Notes: generated by a model from the letters alone, not told the origin. A stretch of 64,000 nucleotides of DNA from Cymbomonas tetramitiformis (GCA_001247695.2 LGRX02027144.1:20225-84224); one strand, 5' to 3'. Positions 32,951-43,771 are shown, counted from the first letter of the stretch. Numbers and translations: made by a program.

Positions 32951-33079
32951 GGCGACAACCGAAAAGCCCTTGGTTCGATCCCAGCTTGGTGCAACATTTG
33001 TGCTCGAGCTTGCGGAGACGATCGGGTCTTATACAGTGGGAAAGTTCCATCACTATTTATGGATCCTTAACATAGAATG

Positions 33080-33500
33080 AGAGGTGCATGTGCTGGTAGA
33101 ATATCCTACCCGACTATATATCAGAAAACAGGGCAAGGCATGCATAAATGCTTGAGGGCCTGAAACAAGCGTGTATTTGCATCAGGGCGAATGATCGTTG
33201 CCGTCACAATGGCGAGGACAAATCAAGGTCTCGGTAAGGATAAGGGTCATTTGCACAAAATTTCATTTTCTAGATCGCGAGATATAAGCGATTTAAGTAT
33301 TTGCTTAAGTGTGGTTAAGCATGGGTGGTAACCAAGTAATATCGACCATGACTTTATGATTCGGTGGTAAATTTGATTCTTGAATTGCGAAATGTGGTTT
33401 GATTGTTTTGGGCAACATGTTTATCAAATAAAAACATTTTCTGAACTTTTGTGCAAATGGCCCTTAGCGTTACCCAGACCTTAAAATAGTGAGCCGAGGC
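33080..33500. other. Spacer
   Basis: No ORF, repeat or RNA gene that I can support. Confidence 0.35.
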
Positions 33501-33504
33501 GGAG

Positions 33505-33858
33505 TTATCGATGAGAGACAACTCCTTCACCTCGCCGAACAAGGTCGCCAAGATGTTGGAGTCCCACCTGATTACCTCTCCCCTTGGATCTCAACGCCTT
33601 GTCGCGCATGCAGTATGCCCCTTCCGTCGCCGATGGCCATTTCGCAGCGACCACCCCGAAGTGGGGATTGCGAAATGCCTCGCACGTATCCACCACCGCA
33701 GCTACCAATGACAACTGGTTGTGCCGCAGGTACAATTGTAGCTTGTGGTGTAGTTGGGGTCGCTCACTCACTCTCGCTTGAGCCTTAGCGGTGTCGAACA
33801 TCGGAGCTAAATTCCTACGCCGTCTCGTAGGAGGGGTCGCCATGGATTTCGTCTGCAT
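33505..33858 (-). pseudogene. Fragment resembling the gag-only element N-terminus
   Basis: The minus-strand peptide begins MQTKSMATPPTRRRRNLAPM and continues FDTAKAQARVS. Its start resembles the N-terminus of the gag-like protein at 24.1-26.4 kb (MAHRRRTLSTIFDSVAARHA): Arg cluster, hydrophobic pair, FD, then helix. It ends at a stop after 117 codons and no LTRs were found nearby. A solo remnant of the same lineage is the simplest reading. Confidence 0.35.
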
Positions 33859-33924
33859 GCTGAAAATGACTATATCAAGATATGAGAAGCACGAGGTGGG
33901 ATGTCAGGGTTATGACCGATGACA

Positions 33925-34092
33925 CATGTGTCATACATGTCATACCTGTCAGACATGTCATACCATGTCATGCCATGTCATGTCGAGCCATGTCATATAT
34001 TATAATGACAGACAGTCGTCAGACAGTCGTCAGACAATCGTCAGACAGTCGTCAGACAATCGTCAGACAATCGTCAGACAATCGTCAGTACG
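33925..34092 (+). repeat. Short tandem repeats, ATGTCAT and 11-bp CAGACAGTCGT units
   Basis: The first part (33925-34000) repeats ATGTCAT with variable spacing. The second (about 34010-34092) is seven or eight copies of an 11-bp unit CAGACAGTCGT/CAGACAATCGT. Confidence 0.85.
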
Positions 34093-34099
34093 GTCGACT

Positions 34100-35445
34100 A
34101 TGACTGTACATGTCATCGAGATGATAAGTCGCATCATCTGTCATTCATTCAAGGTAAGACTTGAATGGCACATGTCATCGAGAGGCCGTATGTCGCGGAC
34201 TCGAGATGGCGAAGCAAGATCCATCTTGAAGAACCGAAATGGTTCGGAGAAGAATGCATCTTCGCTTCTAGCATGTTCTGAATAAGCATGCGCAGTATCA
34301 TATGGCAAACACATTATTCGTTTGGCCGATACTGGTCGTTCAACCAATGTCTCGGGTTCACAACCCAATAGCGGTACCATCTATGCGATGGGAGACATTC
34401 GGTATAGATGAGCTAGCGTTGTGCTAGAGCAGTATCTTCTGTCAGAAGTCTGCACTCATCCCCGCTAATAACTTGCACGTGTGTTACCGTCCCATAACAC
34501 CGCGCTGTCTATTATATTATATGATATACTAAGGGCTACTCGCATATCAGCCGTATCAGATGGTATTCTAACTCGTCAAGGCACGAACGAGAACTTTTGT
34601 GTGAGTGCAGCGCGTAGATATCAATAATTTTATGTTTACAGGTTGCGGAGCGCAAAGCATATCTGGCGACGCAATCGAATAAGCACGAATATTTGATATA
34701 CTACATATGCCGCTGCAAAAGCGAAGAGAGTGCGCGAGGATAATCGTCGCATTCGCAGGATCGTGCATAACAGCTGACCGTCGTATACACTGTGCGAAAA
34801 GGTGTGCATGAGGCATACGAATGCTCTGTGATCACATATGCGCACCTGTAAGAAATGTATGTACGGCGATCATATATGCGCGAAAAAGCGATTCGCAGCT
34901 AGAAGTATGCGCGGCGATCATATGCACGCGCAAAAGCTATTCGCAGCTGTAAAAATTACGCAGTATGAGATACGGGCACAGAAAACATCAGCGGATTCAT
35001 GATCCGCGCGCAATTTAGCACTCGTATCATGTGCTAAGTACACTGCGACAATATGTGCCCTTCATCAATAGCGCGCGCGATTGCATTAAATCACTTGCAG
35101 CGCACGACAATCATCTTGCAGTTTTATGATGACGATGTCAATATAGTTGCAACGATCATCTGCGCATTATATGCGCGCGTCAATATCCTCTGCAAAATAA
35201 GTGCATACTCGCAGGGATATTCATGAATGGACGCATGATGACCATTTTACAACATACCACACAATACCTTGATGACTGCTGAGATATTTCAAATTATTCA
35301 CTGTCAGAATTTGTATACTTACTTGCAATCAAGAGTTTGAACTGCATGAATGCTGTATGCATCTACATGACAGATCATGAATACTTAGCAGCAATATAAT
35401 AATGTGTGCAAGATATGTGTGTGCGGAGATTGCAATGATTGCAGC
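34100..35445. other. Gene-poor region
   Basis: Mixed sequence in which GCGC-containing motifs such as GCGATCATAT and ATTCGCAGCT recur at about 34865-34945 within AT-rich DNA. I see no ORF with a recognisable product and no array. Confidence 0.35.
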
Positions 35446-35453
35446 ACACACAC

Positions 35454-35638
35454 CAGGGCACATATCTTATGGGGATTGGCCGGCCCGGGGCCGAGAGCAG
35501 CGCCCAAAAAGAGCTCCGGGCCGAAAGCGGGCCGGTCGATTTTTCATCCTTAAGTATGGAAAACATTTGAAAATTAGCAAAAACACGTGTTTTTCTTTAT
35601 TCCGGGCCGAGAGTCATTCTAGGAAGATATGTGCCCTG
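35454..35638. mobile_element. 185-bp hAT-type MITE
   Basis: Ends are inverted, CAGGGCACATATCTT on the left and AAGATATGTGCCCTG on the right. CAGGG termini are typical of hAT elements, which make 8-bp duplications. ACACACAC is on both sides (35446-35453, 35639-35646), although that sequence is a microsatellite. The interior has GGGCCGAGAG motifs near both ends. Confidence 0.6.
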
Positions 35639-35639
35639 A

Positions 35640-37210
35640 CACACACACACACACACATGCACATATACTCACTTGCAGCATTCACCAACATGCAGTATAT
35701 AATGAGTACATGCAGCATTACACCACATATACATTATATATTGAGTGACTGCAACACTGTGAATTGTGCATGCATCACCAATACAGCTTGACCACGATAC
35801 CAGTTGTAGTATATATACCAGTTTGATCACGCTAACAACTGGAACACTCGCATCATATTGCAATATATTGAACATTGCATAAAGCATATTGCAGTGCATG
35901 CTAAGTTATATTAGAACCCATGTTAGTGAAAGGTGCCTGAAAGTAATCTTAACACCATAATTAGATCGTCATGCTCCGAGGAGCCGAGGTGCTCTTCGGA
36001 TCACATGCACGTTCTATGGTGGATTACTGGATGGAATGCACACCGGAACTACATGTGAAATAAACAAGCAACTAATTATTGTAAATGAGATTATACAATA
36101 TTACAATAACCCCTAACCTGATATATATCATGCTAGATTTATTCAGTACATGGTATGTTGATCACCATCCTGCATGATATCTGGGTATATTGTAATACCA
36201 GAAGTCACCTATCTGCAAGTGTGTATAGTGAATTCACACACACACACACACTTACAAGTACTAATCAGCAAGTGCTGCACAATGCACACACTACTGACAT
36301 TACTGTGTAAGATGACATTCACTAACTCAGTAAGTGAAATGATCAACTATAATGTCCATTATGTGCATGATAATATAGATACCATTCCACAAACACATGT
36401 GCGTGTGGAATGTCAGAGATGGCGATAGATATGGGAGCAGGATAAAACAACATGCTGTAGGGCTGGATGGAGATATCTCCAGACCCGAAGGCAGAATACT
36501 GTGCTCATTGTAACAGCTGGTAACTGTTGAGCACAATCCATCCACTCTCACATATCGTTGGAGCAACAACAACCACAATACTGCATTGTGACAATTGACT
36601 CAGTAATGATCAGCACAAAAGCATGTACCTAATCAGATAAATACATATATATATATTGAGCTGACATAGGTTGTTGTGGACACACACACACACATACATT
36701 GTGTTGTGCTGAACTGCTTGGATTATTATCAAGTTGTGTCCTGATATGTTTGAAATCTAGAGATATCCCTTTGATATGCTCTTAGTGCACAGCCATATGC
36801 TCAAACATATCATAGGTTCTGATAAGTTATCACTTAAGTGGTTAGTCCGCTTACAGTTGATACATCTAACATATCGCCAGGGAGTGCATTAACTTCCATG
36901 GGTTTCAAATCAGTAAAACCCACATTTTTTATCAACCACACATGTTGATTATCAGAGATATTCACTTTTATGCCATGAAAATTGTCATGTGCAAAAGTGA
37001 AGTAAGTTGCAGTAGTTCTGTAGCTTGCAACTTACATACACACCGAGATATGTTACTGAGGTAATAAATCAGATGGTCAAAAAAGCTGTAAAATGGGTGA
37101 AAATCGTTGGCGATAACTTTCAAAACTGAAATTTCGACCCCATTTTATTTTAACTTATGATTTTATACCTATTGAGATATCAGAAAAACATAATGACCAT
37201 GGTCATATCT
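35640..37210. other. AT-rich gene-poor region with CA microsatellites
   Basis: (CA)n runs occur at about 35639-35657, 36236-36251 and 36681-36692. Several small inverted motifs (CATATATAC, TGCAGTATAT) recur. No coding region is supported. Confidence 0.4.
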
Positions 37211-37213
37211 CGT

Positions 37214-38012
37214 GTAACACCCTAGATATTAGGTGTGTAATATGTAGGGGTGTACATATTGGCTGTAACGAAATGCGTAAAAAGTTCACACGCATTATTT
37301 CAAAATGAAAAATTCGGGTTGATTTTTTTGCTGATCTGATTATTCAGCTATCAATAAATAATCCCTGATTTATGCAGCACTTGTAACACCCTGTAACACC
37401 CTAAAAATTAAATGTGTGTGTCAGGGGTGTAACATACCTCTTGTAAACCACGTAACATACAGTGTAAAATTAAATGCAGTTTTGCTTATATATATTTGCA
37501 AAATGTTTATACTGCTTTAATTTAATATATTTTAGGGTTACTGATACCAAGTAACACCCTAAACACACTGTGGGACATAGGGGTCACTGTGACGTTACAT
37601 ACCCTAAATGCCACCTAAATATTGGATACACTTCGTGTTTGGCATATATATATCATGCTGTAATCAGCACAGACATGATAATATTTCGGGCAACAACCCA
37701 AGAACTGTAGGGCTACATCCCAAAAACTGCAGGGCTACAACCCAAGAACTGTAGGGCTGTAACCCTAAAACCGTAACAGCTGCTTCCTATAGGATTGCAT
37801 GCTATATCTTGAGGTAAAAGGCAACTGACAACTGCCTATATATTTCACACTTCCTTGAGGGGGGAAGAAGGTGGATATATGTACATACATCACCTCATTA
37901 TAATATACAGATATACTATATGTATATAACATAGATATATATACTATATATATATACCAACACACACACTCAGTTAGCTGAAGACATTTTTGTGTTGTGT
38001 TTTGTTTTTTAG
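37214..38012 (+). promoter_or_regulatory. Candidate 5' LTR and leader of the gypsy element
   Basis: TGTAACACCCTA occurs at about 37214 and again near 37382 and 37393; LTRs of plant-type Ty3/gypsy elements often begin TGTAACACCC. GTAACACCCTAAA also recurs near 37550. Positions 37690-37770 hold three or four copies of a 29-bp unit with AAGAACTGTAGGGCT. The gag ATG at 38013 follows TTTGTTTTTTAG. The 3' LTR is not in the window, so LTR borders cannot be set. Confidence 0.35.
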
Positions 38013-38637
38013 ATGGCAGAAGCAGAAGATACAGATATCCCAGCCATCAATGCAGACCCATCAACATGGTTCTTCGACATATTAGGCTCCTATGATTCAT
38101 TCTGTCGATTCAAGATTCCGAAGTGGCTCGTTGGTTATGACAACACACAGACCAGATTCGACCAGATAGGCTACTTCGACAATATCAGTCGCATGAAGCC
38201 TGATATGAGCAGATATAGGGATCCTGAGAATGAACCTCAGGAACCAGAAGAGGAGTATTCAGCAGATAGTGCTCCGATAGTCTTTACAAACCCTGCTGGC
38301 GATTCATTGCCAGCTCCAGTACCGGCTCCGACCACTTTGGTTCCAAAGGTGAAAATGACACCACCTAAGGAATTCAGAACAGGACAGGACGCAGAGATTT
38401 GGCTGGAAACCGTTGATAGATATTTCCAATTCACGTATCCAGGAGTTCCAGATAAGGACCTGATCACAGTATTCCTGACCCTCATCCAAAATAATGACCG
38501 ACATTATTTCCAGGTCGTGGCTAATCAACCAGATGCCACATATGCAAGGGTCAGAGGGATTTTCCTCAGTCAGTTTGGTAACCCCCACAAAAGATCAGTG
38601 GCCAAGAAACACCTAATGGCGCTGCATCAAGGGAACC
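38013..38637 (+). pseudogene. Gypsy gag, N-terminal part
   Basis: Starts MAEAEDTDIPAINADPSTW. An acidic Pro-rich linker (about residues 65-105) is followed by a retrotransposon capsid-type segment: FRTGQDAEIWLETVDRYFQF, then a GNPHKRSVAKKHLMALHQGN tail. The coding match stops at GGGAACC (38631-38637), where insertion A begins. The reading continues open to 38741 but that part belongs to the insertion. Confidence 0.7.
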
Positions 38638-38799
38638 AGCGGCTGATACGCTGTGGGTGGCGTCTGTGGTTGCTGTGCTGGGGTGCTGTTGTCGTGACGG
38701 GTCGTACTGTCGTGCTTTGGTGTTTGGGGGTATTTGGGTGAAAAGTGCCATCGGGCGAATAACTGATTGTGAGGAAGGGGGGCTTCTGATGGGCGTTGC

Positions 38800-40080
38800 A
38801 GCAGTCGGGAGGTGTCACTGAGGCTCGCACTCGCAAAGGGGATGAATCTGTGAGGCTCGCCCTTGTAAGGGAAGCAGTCAATGAGGACCGTACTCCTGAG
38901 AGGCGCGGCCAATGAGGCCCGTACTCGCGAGGGGGGAAGGCGTCACTGAGGCCCGCACTCATGTGTGTGCTGTGGCGAATTGGGGCGCAAGCTAGGTGTA
39001 TGCCGGCATGTGCTTTCCTGGGGCCGTGCTGAAGCGAGATTTATATCCGAAGGGTGACTGGCTGACGGGGACGTGTTTGGCGAGATTTATATCTGAAGGG
39101 TGACTGGCTGACGGGGACGTGTTTGGCGAGATTTACATCTGGAGGGTGACTGGCTGGCCTGGGAGCGCTGGTGGTACCTGAGTACGAAAGCGGGGCGATG
39201 GCGTGACCGAGTGGGAAATAACTGGTATAACTGGTATAACTGGTTGAGCGAGACGGGGTCAGCCGACTGGGGGAAAATGGTGCTGCAGAGTGGGAAAAAA
39301 CGGTGATAACTGAGCGCGGGAACGTGGTTATAATTGCCTGAGGGGTGACAGGGATGTGGCGGAGCTGGGACAGCGGGGGGCCTGTCGTGGGCTGCAAGGT
39401 CCCCCGACCCCGTGGTGGGCGTGTCCATAGTCAGACAGCTGTCGCGATTATGAACAGCGATGTGTCGTGGCGGGTGGCGTGGTGGCACGGCTGCTGAGGT
39501 GTCAGGTGTGCGGGGTGGCGGTGTCTGGGCGCGCGTGTTGTTTGCGGGGGGAAATTTTTAGATATATCCCCCCCCAGCTGAGGGCGTACTGGGCAGGGAG
39601 CCTTCTGCTGGTTAAGACGGGGACAGCGCGGTGTGTGTGTTGGGGCGGGGCGTTGTGGTGGCGGTGGTTGGGGCGATTTGGTTACGGCTGGCTGCGCGTT
39701 GATCTCGTAGTTCAGTGGCTGAGCGGCTGCGGCTGTGGGCGTGTTGATCTCGTCGTTGATGGTCAAGTAGCGGCGGCTGCGGGCGTGTTGATCTCGTAGT
39801 TCGCTGGCTGGGTGGTGGCGGCTGTGGGCGTGTTGATCTCGTAGTTGATGTCTGAACGGGTGCGGCTGCGGGTGTGTGTTGTGTTGGGGCCTTTCTGGGG
39901 ATGTGGCGCCCGGGCTGCGGGCAATGTTGTGCTGGGGCTGCTGGGAGTGTTGAGTTGGGTTTTTTTTTTTGCAAGTTGGGGGATGTTGCTTTGGGGCTGC
40001 TGAAAACGTGGCGTTGGGGCTTTTGGGGAGGTTGTTAGGGGCTGGGGTGCTGATATCATGGCGGATGCGGGAGTGTTTCT
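38800..40080 (+). repeat. G-rich tandem repeats at the left of insertion A
   Basis: Three sets of imperfect repeats: units of about 40 bp with GAGGC(T/C)CG(T/C)ACTC (38815-38960); about three copies of a 47-bp unit with GCGAGATTTATATC and GGGTGACTGGCTG (39028-39150); and four copies of a roughly 55-bp unit with GTGTTGATCTCGTAGTT (39690-39860). Proline-rich frames on the minus strand here follow from the G-rich composition and I do not call them genes. Confidence 0.75.
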
Positions 40081-40177
40081 TTTTGGCTAGTCCTGTCGTA
40101 GGGTAGAGTTAGCTCAGGGTGGTCGGGTGCCCGTCGTGTCGGCTGTGTTGTGGCGGTGGTGAGGCTGCGGATCGTGG

Positions 40178-41726
40178 TCAGAAGGACATGGAGCACGCTG
40201 CTGCTTGTGGTTTGAGCCTACGTTGCAGAGTGGTGGCGGTGTCGGCGATGATGAGCCATACGTTGCGTCTGCCGAGTGGGCCCTTCTGCTTGCAGAGTAA
40301 GATGCTCATACGTTGCGCAGTGGCCAGCTCTCTTGCTGGGGGTGGGTATGTGCGTTGCGCCTCCTCCGCGTTCTCCATCTCCGGCTGCTCCTCAGTAACA
40401 ACTCCAAGAACAGCTGCTCCTGCAGCCAAGACAAATTACACTTTTTCAGTTTTCTTTTTTTCGTTTCGTGCTGTTACTCTTTCCCTCCTAAAAGCATGCG
40501 AGCAGAGTATGTCCGGTGGTCGCAAGTAGCTAGCCTCACCTTGCAGGTCTTCTGAAGGGCAAGCCGTATCACCTCCAGCTGCCACACCATACTGATCCAC
40601 CGCGATCTCCATCTCCGGCTGCTCCTCAGCAACAGGAACATGAACAGTTGCTCCTGCAGCCAAAATAACTTATGTGTTTTTCAGTATTTTCAACAGTTTC
40701 AAGCTCTTCCTAAAAGAATGCGAGCAGAGACAGTAGGACTGGCGAATGTGCCTGGTCGACTGTATCCTCACCTGGCATGTCTTCCGTTCCAGACAGCTGT
40801 GCCACCATCTCCTTCTCCACCTCCGACAAATCGCCAAAGGTTCCGAGCGCCTCTGTCAGGATCGCCTGAGACTTGGCATCCAGAGCAGCACCCGGACCCT
40901 GCTGCTCCTCCGCCACCTCGTTGCCATCCTGCCCCCCAGCGTCTTCACCACCAGCCTCCACGATCTCCTGCTGCCCCCCAGCTGCCGCAGCTCCAGCAGC
41001 CACAGCTACTGCAGCAACTTCGCCAGCAGCCTGCTCCTCCTCCACGATCTCCTTCTGCCCAGCTGCAGCAACTATTGCAGCCACAGCTTCTGCAAGAACT
41101 TCACCAACAGCCTGCTGAACCCCCTCGGTCTCCTGCTGCCCAGCAGCAACTGCAGCTTCAGCAGCCCATCCACGCACAAACCCGCCCCGGTTGCGCTGCT
41201 TCAGCTCGTCCATCAGCCCAGCAGGATATTTGCGAGGCCTGCACCTGCTCTGAAACCCACTCTTGCCGTCGCAACCCGAGCGGTGGCACCAGGACTCGTC
41301 GGGGTTGTTCTTGAAGCCAAAGGCGCATACCCCATGGAAGCTGCGCTTGCAGTTGCGGCATGCATGCCCGGGTGGTGAGCCATCCACCTTACCCTTGGCG
41401 CAAAACAGACAGAAGTCGGCAACCCAACTTCCGCAATGTCCGCATTCCTCGGGGTTGGTTGCGCCCGCACCACATGCCCGGTGAAAGTAAGCCCCACAAA
41501 CTCGGCAATTCTTGTCCAATACTGGCACCCTTCCAGGAACCTGAGAGTGCGAGCAGTAAGCCACTTGGCAGATATGCGTTGGAAATGTTAGCTGCTTTCT
41601 TGACTTGGAGGCTTCTGAAATCTTAGCCCCCTGGTCCACCAAAGCGCTCCCACGCGCTAGCTGGGATCTCTTCGTAGGTTGGTGGGTCCCTGACAACTTA
41701 GCATTACCGCGGCGCGACATGTTCAA
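40178..41726 (-). CDS. Cys/His-rich zinc-finger protein with duplicated exons
   Basis: Three exons on the minus strand join in phase 1: 41726-40772, 40653-40540 and 40419-40178. Exon 1 encodes a zinc-binding region with CRVCGAYFHRAC, CGHCG, CLFCAKGK, CRNCKRSFHGVC and CHRSGC, a PHD- or CxxC-like cross-brace arrangement, then an Ala/Glu/Gln/Val-rich repetitive region of about 110 residues. Exons 2 and 3 begin with nearly the same peptide (VAEEQPEME, VTEEQPEME) and the introns before them share sequence, so an exon-intron unit of about 230 bp was duplicated. A DNA- or chromatin-binding accessory protein of the mobile element is plausible, but I cannot name it. Confidence 0.55.
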
Positions 41727-41963
41727 CTATCGATCAGTTCCCAGTTGACACCAGGGGTGTCGTCCAACGACTCTTGATCTATGAAGGTTGTTTGAGCACA
41801 AGGATTTATAACACGCCCAATGCTCTGAGTACTCTGTGATAACCCACAAATCGCAATCTGGCCCCCACCAGCAACGCACTTGTGCTTTGTTCTTGTTGCC
41901 TCCAAAACAGAATTCACACTCACGCACGAATCGAGGCATACCTAGGTAATTGAACCGTTGCAA
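41727..41963 (-). CDS. Small Cys-rich ORF upstream of the zinc-finger gene
   Basis: 78 codons on the minus strand starting MQRFNYLGMPRFVRECEFC, with further Cys in RCWWGPDC and WACYKSLC. The spacing could bind one or two zinc ions. It ends at 41727, immediately before the ATG of the zinc-finger gene, so it may be an upstream exon joined by an intron I cannot place, or an upstream ORF. Confidence 0.35.
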   Translation of the reverse strand: MQRFNYLGMPRFVRECEFCFGGNKNKAQVRCWWGPDCDLWVITEYSEHWACYKSLCSNNLHRSRVVGRHPWCQLGTDR

Positions 41964-42011
41964 TTTGAGTCGCGCTTGGTGAACTCTGGTGTGAATGTGG
42001 AAAGTTACTGT

Positions 42012-42529
42012 AAAACCGCCCGTGCGATGAAAGCCCCCCTGTGACTAGGAACATCGCACGGGCGGTTTTTTGTGTAGTCGAAATTGTAAGATGTAATATA
42101 AATTCACTATACATTCACTGAACTGTAAAACCGCCCGTGCGATGAAAGCCCCCCTGTGACTAGGAACATCGCACGGGCGGTTTTTTGTGTAGTCGAAATT
42201 GTAAGATGTAATATAAATTCACTATAAATTCACTGAACTGTAAAACCGCCCGTGCGATGAAAGCCCCCCTGTGACTAGGAACATCGCACGGGCGGTTTTT
42301 TGTGTAGTCGAAATTGTAAGATGTAACATAAATTCACTATAAATTCACTGAACTGTAAAACCGCCCGTGCGATCAAAGCCCCCCTGTGACTAGGAACATC
42401 GCACGGGCGGTTTTTTGTGTAGTCGAAATTGTAAGATGTAACATAAATTCACTATAAATTCACTGAACTGTAAAACCGCCCGTGCGATGAAAGCCCTCCT
42501 GTGACTAGGAACATCGCACGGGCGGTTTT
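42012..42529. repeat. Five 115-bp units, each with a perfect 17-bp-arm hairpin
   Basis: Hairpins start at 42012, 42127, 42242, 42357 and 42472. Each has arms AAAACCGCCCGTGCGAT / ATCGCACGGGCGGTTTT and a 24-nt loop with AAAGCCCCCCTGTGAC. The spacer (TTTGTGTAGTCGAAATTG and so on) is AT-rich. The arms are identical in all five copies; the few differences fall in the loops (GATCAAAG, CCCTCC) and spacers. The array lies between two divergent ORFs (minus strand from 41963 or 41726, plus strand from 42674), which suggests a binding or control region. Confidence 0.95.
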
Positions 42530-42673
42530 TTGTGTTGTTTTTTTACATGCCAAGTGCAAAAGCAAAAGTTCAGATTGTTTACTTTTTGAAACACTACCTA
42601 CACAAACATGTAAAGCATAACGGATAATAATGCAACGCTGCTTATCAGTGGCATACATTAGAAGAGATATATC

Positions 42674-43771
42674 ATGTCTTCAGATGGTTTTCTGCTGGAT
42701 ATTTTGCCTTGGCTGTCTAGCATTGGTGAACAGGCGAAAGATTTCCCAACTGACTATCCTATTGCGGAGGAGAATGTGCAACGCGGGATTGAGCTGAGTA
42801 GCGAAATTTCGGAGTTTGCAGCGCATTGGCGTGCTACAGGGGCAGGAAGTGCGGGAACGCCGCTTGCAGACCAGGTCGCGGAGGCGGCTGAGCCAACTTC
42901 GACTGCGATCAAACGTCGCGCGAGTAATGTGCAACGCCAAAGGATTTCTCGTTCTGAGAAATGCCTGAGACTGGATTCTACCGCAACATGCGCGGACGCT
43001 AGTAGAGCACAAGCTTCCGAGGTAACCGCAGTGGTCCCGCGTGGAAGCCAGTCGTACTGGAATAAGAAGATCGGCGCGGTGTTCCAGAACTCGCCGGGAA
43101 TTATAGCTGGGGCGTTGGCGAACTACATACGCACACTGAACTCGGATAATCAAAATCTCTTGCGCACGCTTTTGGCCAGCGCAGAGGAGAGCGTTGGACA
43201 GATAATGGTGTCAAGTTTTCGGGAATCATTTTCAGCTTTGGCAACAACCAGAACCAATCAGAACCAGGACACTCAACTGTCTGGGGCTGCAATGGCGTTT
43301 GGAGAAGCCGCACGGGGTATGGAGAACAGTATCGCGGATGTATTGGGCATTCGACGTCCGGTTGTGGTTACTGGGATAGTGGGGCATCGCAATTTGCTGG
43401 ATGGCGCGAGCTTGGGGACTGTACAAAGGCTTCGAAGTGGGCTTCTGGAAGGCCTGGTTAGAAAGAATCGAAACTTGGCTAACCAAATGGCAAATGAGCT
43501 GTTTATTGCGAAGATTCGCGACTTCTGGCTCAGTCCTGGAATAACACGTGTGTCAACTTCCAAGCGGGACGTCCTGAAGCTGAAGCATCCTGACGGGACG
43601 ACTGAGAAGGCCCCCAAACACTGGTTAGAAATGACACAACTAGAGGTGTACCGCAAGTTCCAGAAGAAGGAGCCTGGCATCAAGATTGGGCTGCGGTGTT
43701 TCGAGCAGAACAAACCGAAGCAAGTGCGACGACTCACTAGACGGGACACCATCTCCTGCTGCTGTAGATAA
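42674..43771 (+). CDS. 365-aa ORF of insertion A, repeat-family protein
   Basis: Opens with MSSDGFLLDILPWLSSIGEQ 145 bp after the last hairpin. The N-terminal 130 residues are acidic and Ser/Ala-rich; residues about 130-270 are helical; the C-terminal part is basic and contains FWLSPGITRVSTSKRDVLK, KHPDG, KHWLEMTQLEVYRKFQ and RRDTISCCCR. This C-terminal pattern (H-rich linker, PKHWLEMTQ, IG..CFE..KP, then a Cys cluster) looks like one I have seen in proteins repeated in algal and lower-plant genomes, mostly linked to transposons. I cannot give it a function. The frame stops just after CCCR, exactly where the 185-bp array begins, so the C-terminus may be cut off. Confidence 0.5.
   Translation: MSSDGFLLDILPWLSSIGEQAKDFPTDYPIAEENVQRGIELSSEISEFAAHWRATGAGSAGTPLADQVAEAAEPTSTAIKRRASNVQRQRISRSEKCLRLDSTATCADASRAQASEVTAVVPRGSQSYWNKKIGAVFQNSPGIIAGALANYIRTLNSDNQNLLRTLLASAEESVGQIMVSSFRESFSALATTRTNQNQDTQLSGAAMAFGEAARGMENSIADVLGIRRPVVVTGIVGHRNLLDGASLGTVQRLRSGLLEGLVRKNRNLANQMANELFIAKIRDFWLSPGITRVSTSKRDVLKLKHPDGTTEKAPKHWLEMTQLEVYRKFQKKEPGIKIGLRCFEQNKPKQVRRLTRRDTISCCCR

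Larger units (their letters stand above)
32008..33072 (+). mobile_element. TRIM retrotransposon with tRNA-like LTRs (Helenus-type)
   Basis: Two LTRs (32008-32276 and 32594-33072) start TGTTAGGGATC and end GATCCTTAACA. One base after the first comes TGGTATCGAAGC, which matches the initiator-Met-tRNA primer site (TGGTATCAGAGC) at 10 of 12 bases. AAGTGGGGAGATA before the second is a polypurine tract. The internal part is only 317 bp and non-coding. TAGAA is duplicated outside (32003-32007, 33073-33077). Each LTR carries a tRNA-like sequence with A and B boxes. TRIMs with tRNA-bearing LTRs have, as I recall, been named Helenus; Cassandra is the 5S-rRNA counterpart. It depends on autonomous LTR elements in trans. 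Confidence 0.88.

Noticed and set aside
38638..38741. Extension of gypsy gag to a stop at 38741
   Set aside because: Hydrophobic Trp/Val/Leu-rich residues after the GGAACC junction do not fit gag and lie in insertion A.
42012..42069. Rho-independent terminators (GC stem followed by a T run)
   Set aside because: The GGCGGTTTTTTG ends look like bacterial terminators, but the genome is eukaryotic, the loop is 24 nt and five tandem copies lie between divergent genes.
42012..42529. A CRISPR-like array
   Set aside because: Units are 115 bp with a hairpin of 58 bp and near-identical spacers; the setting is eukaryotic transposon DNA and there are no cas genes.
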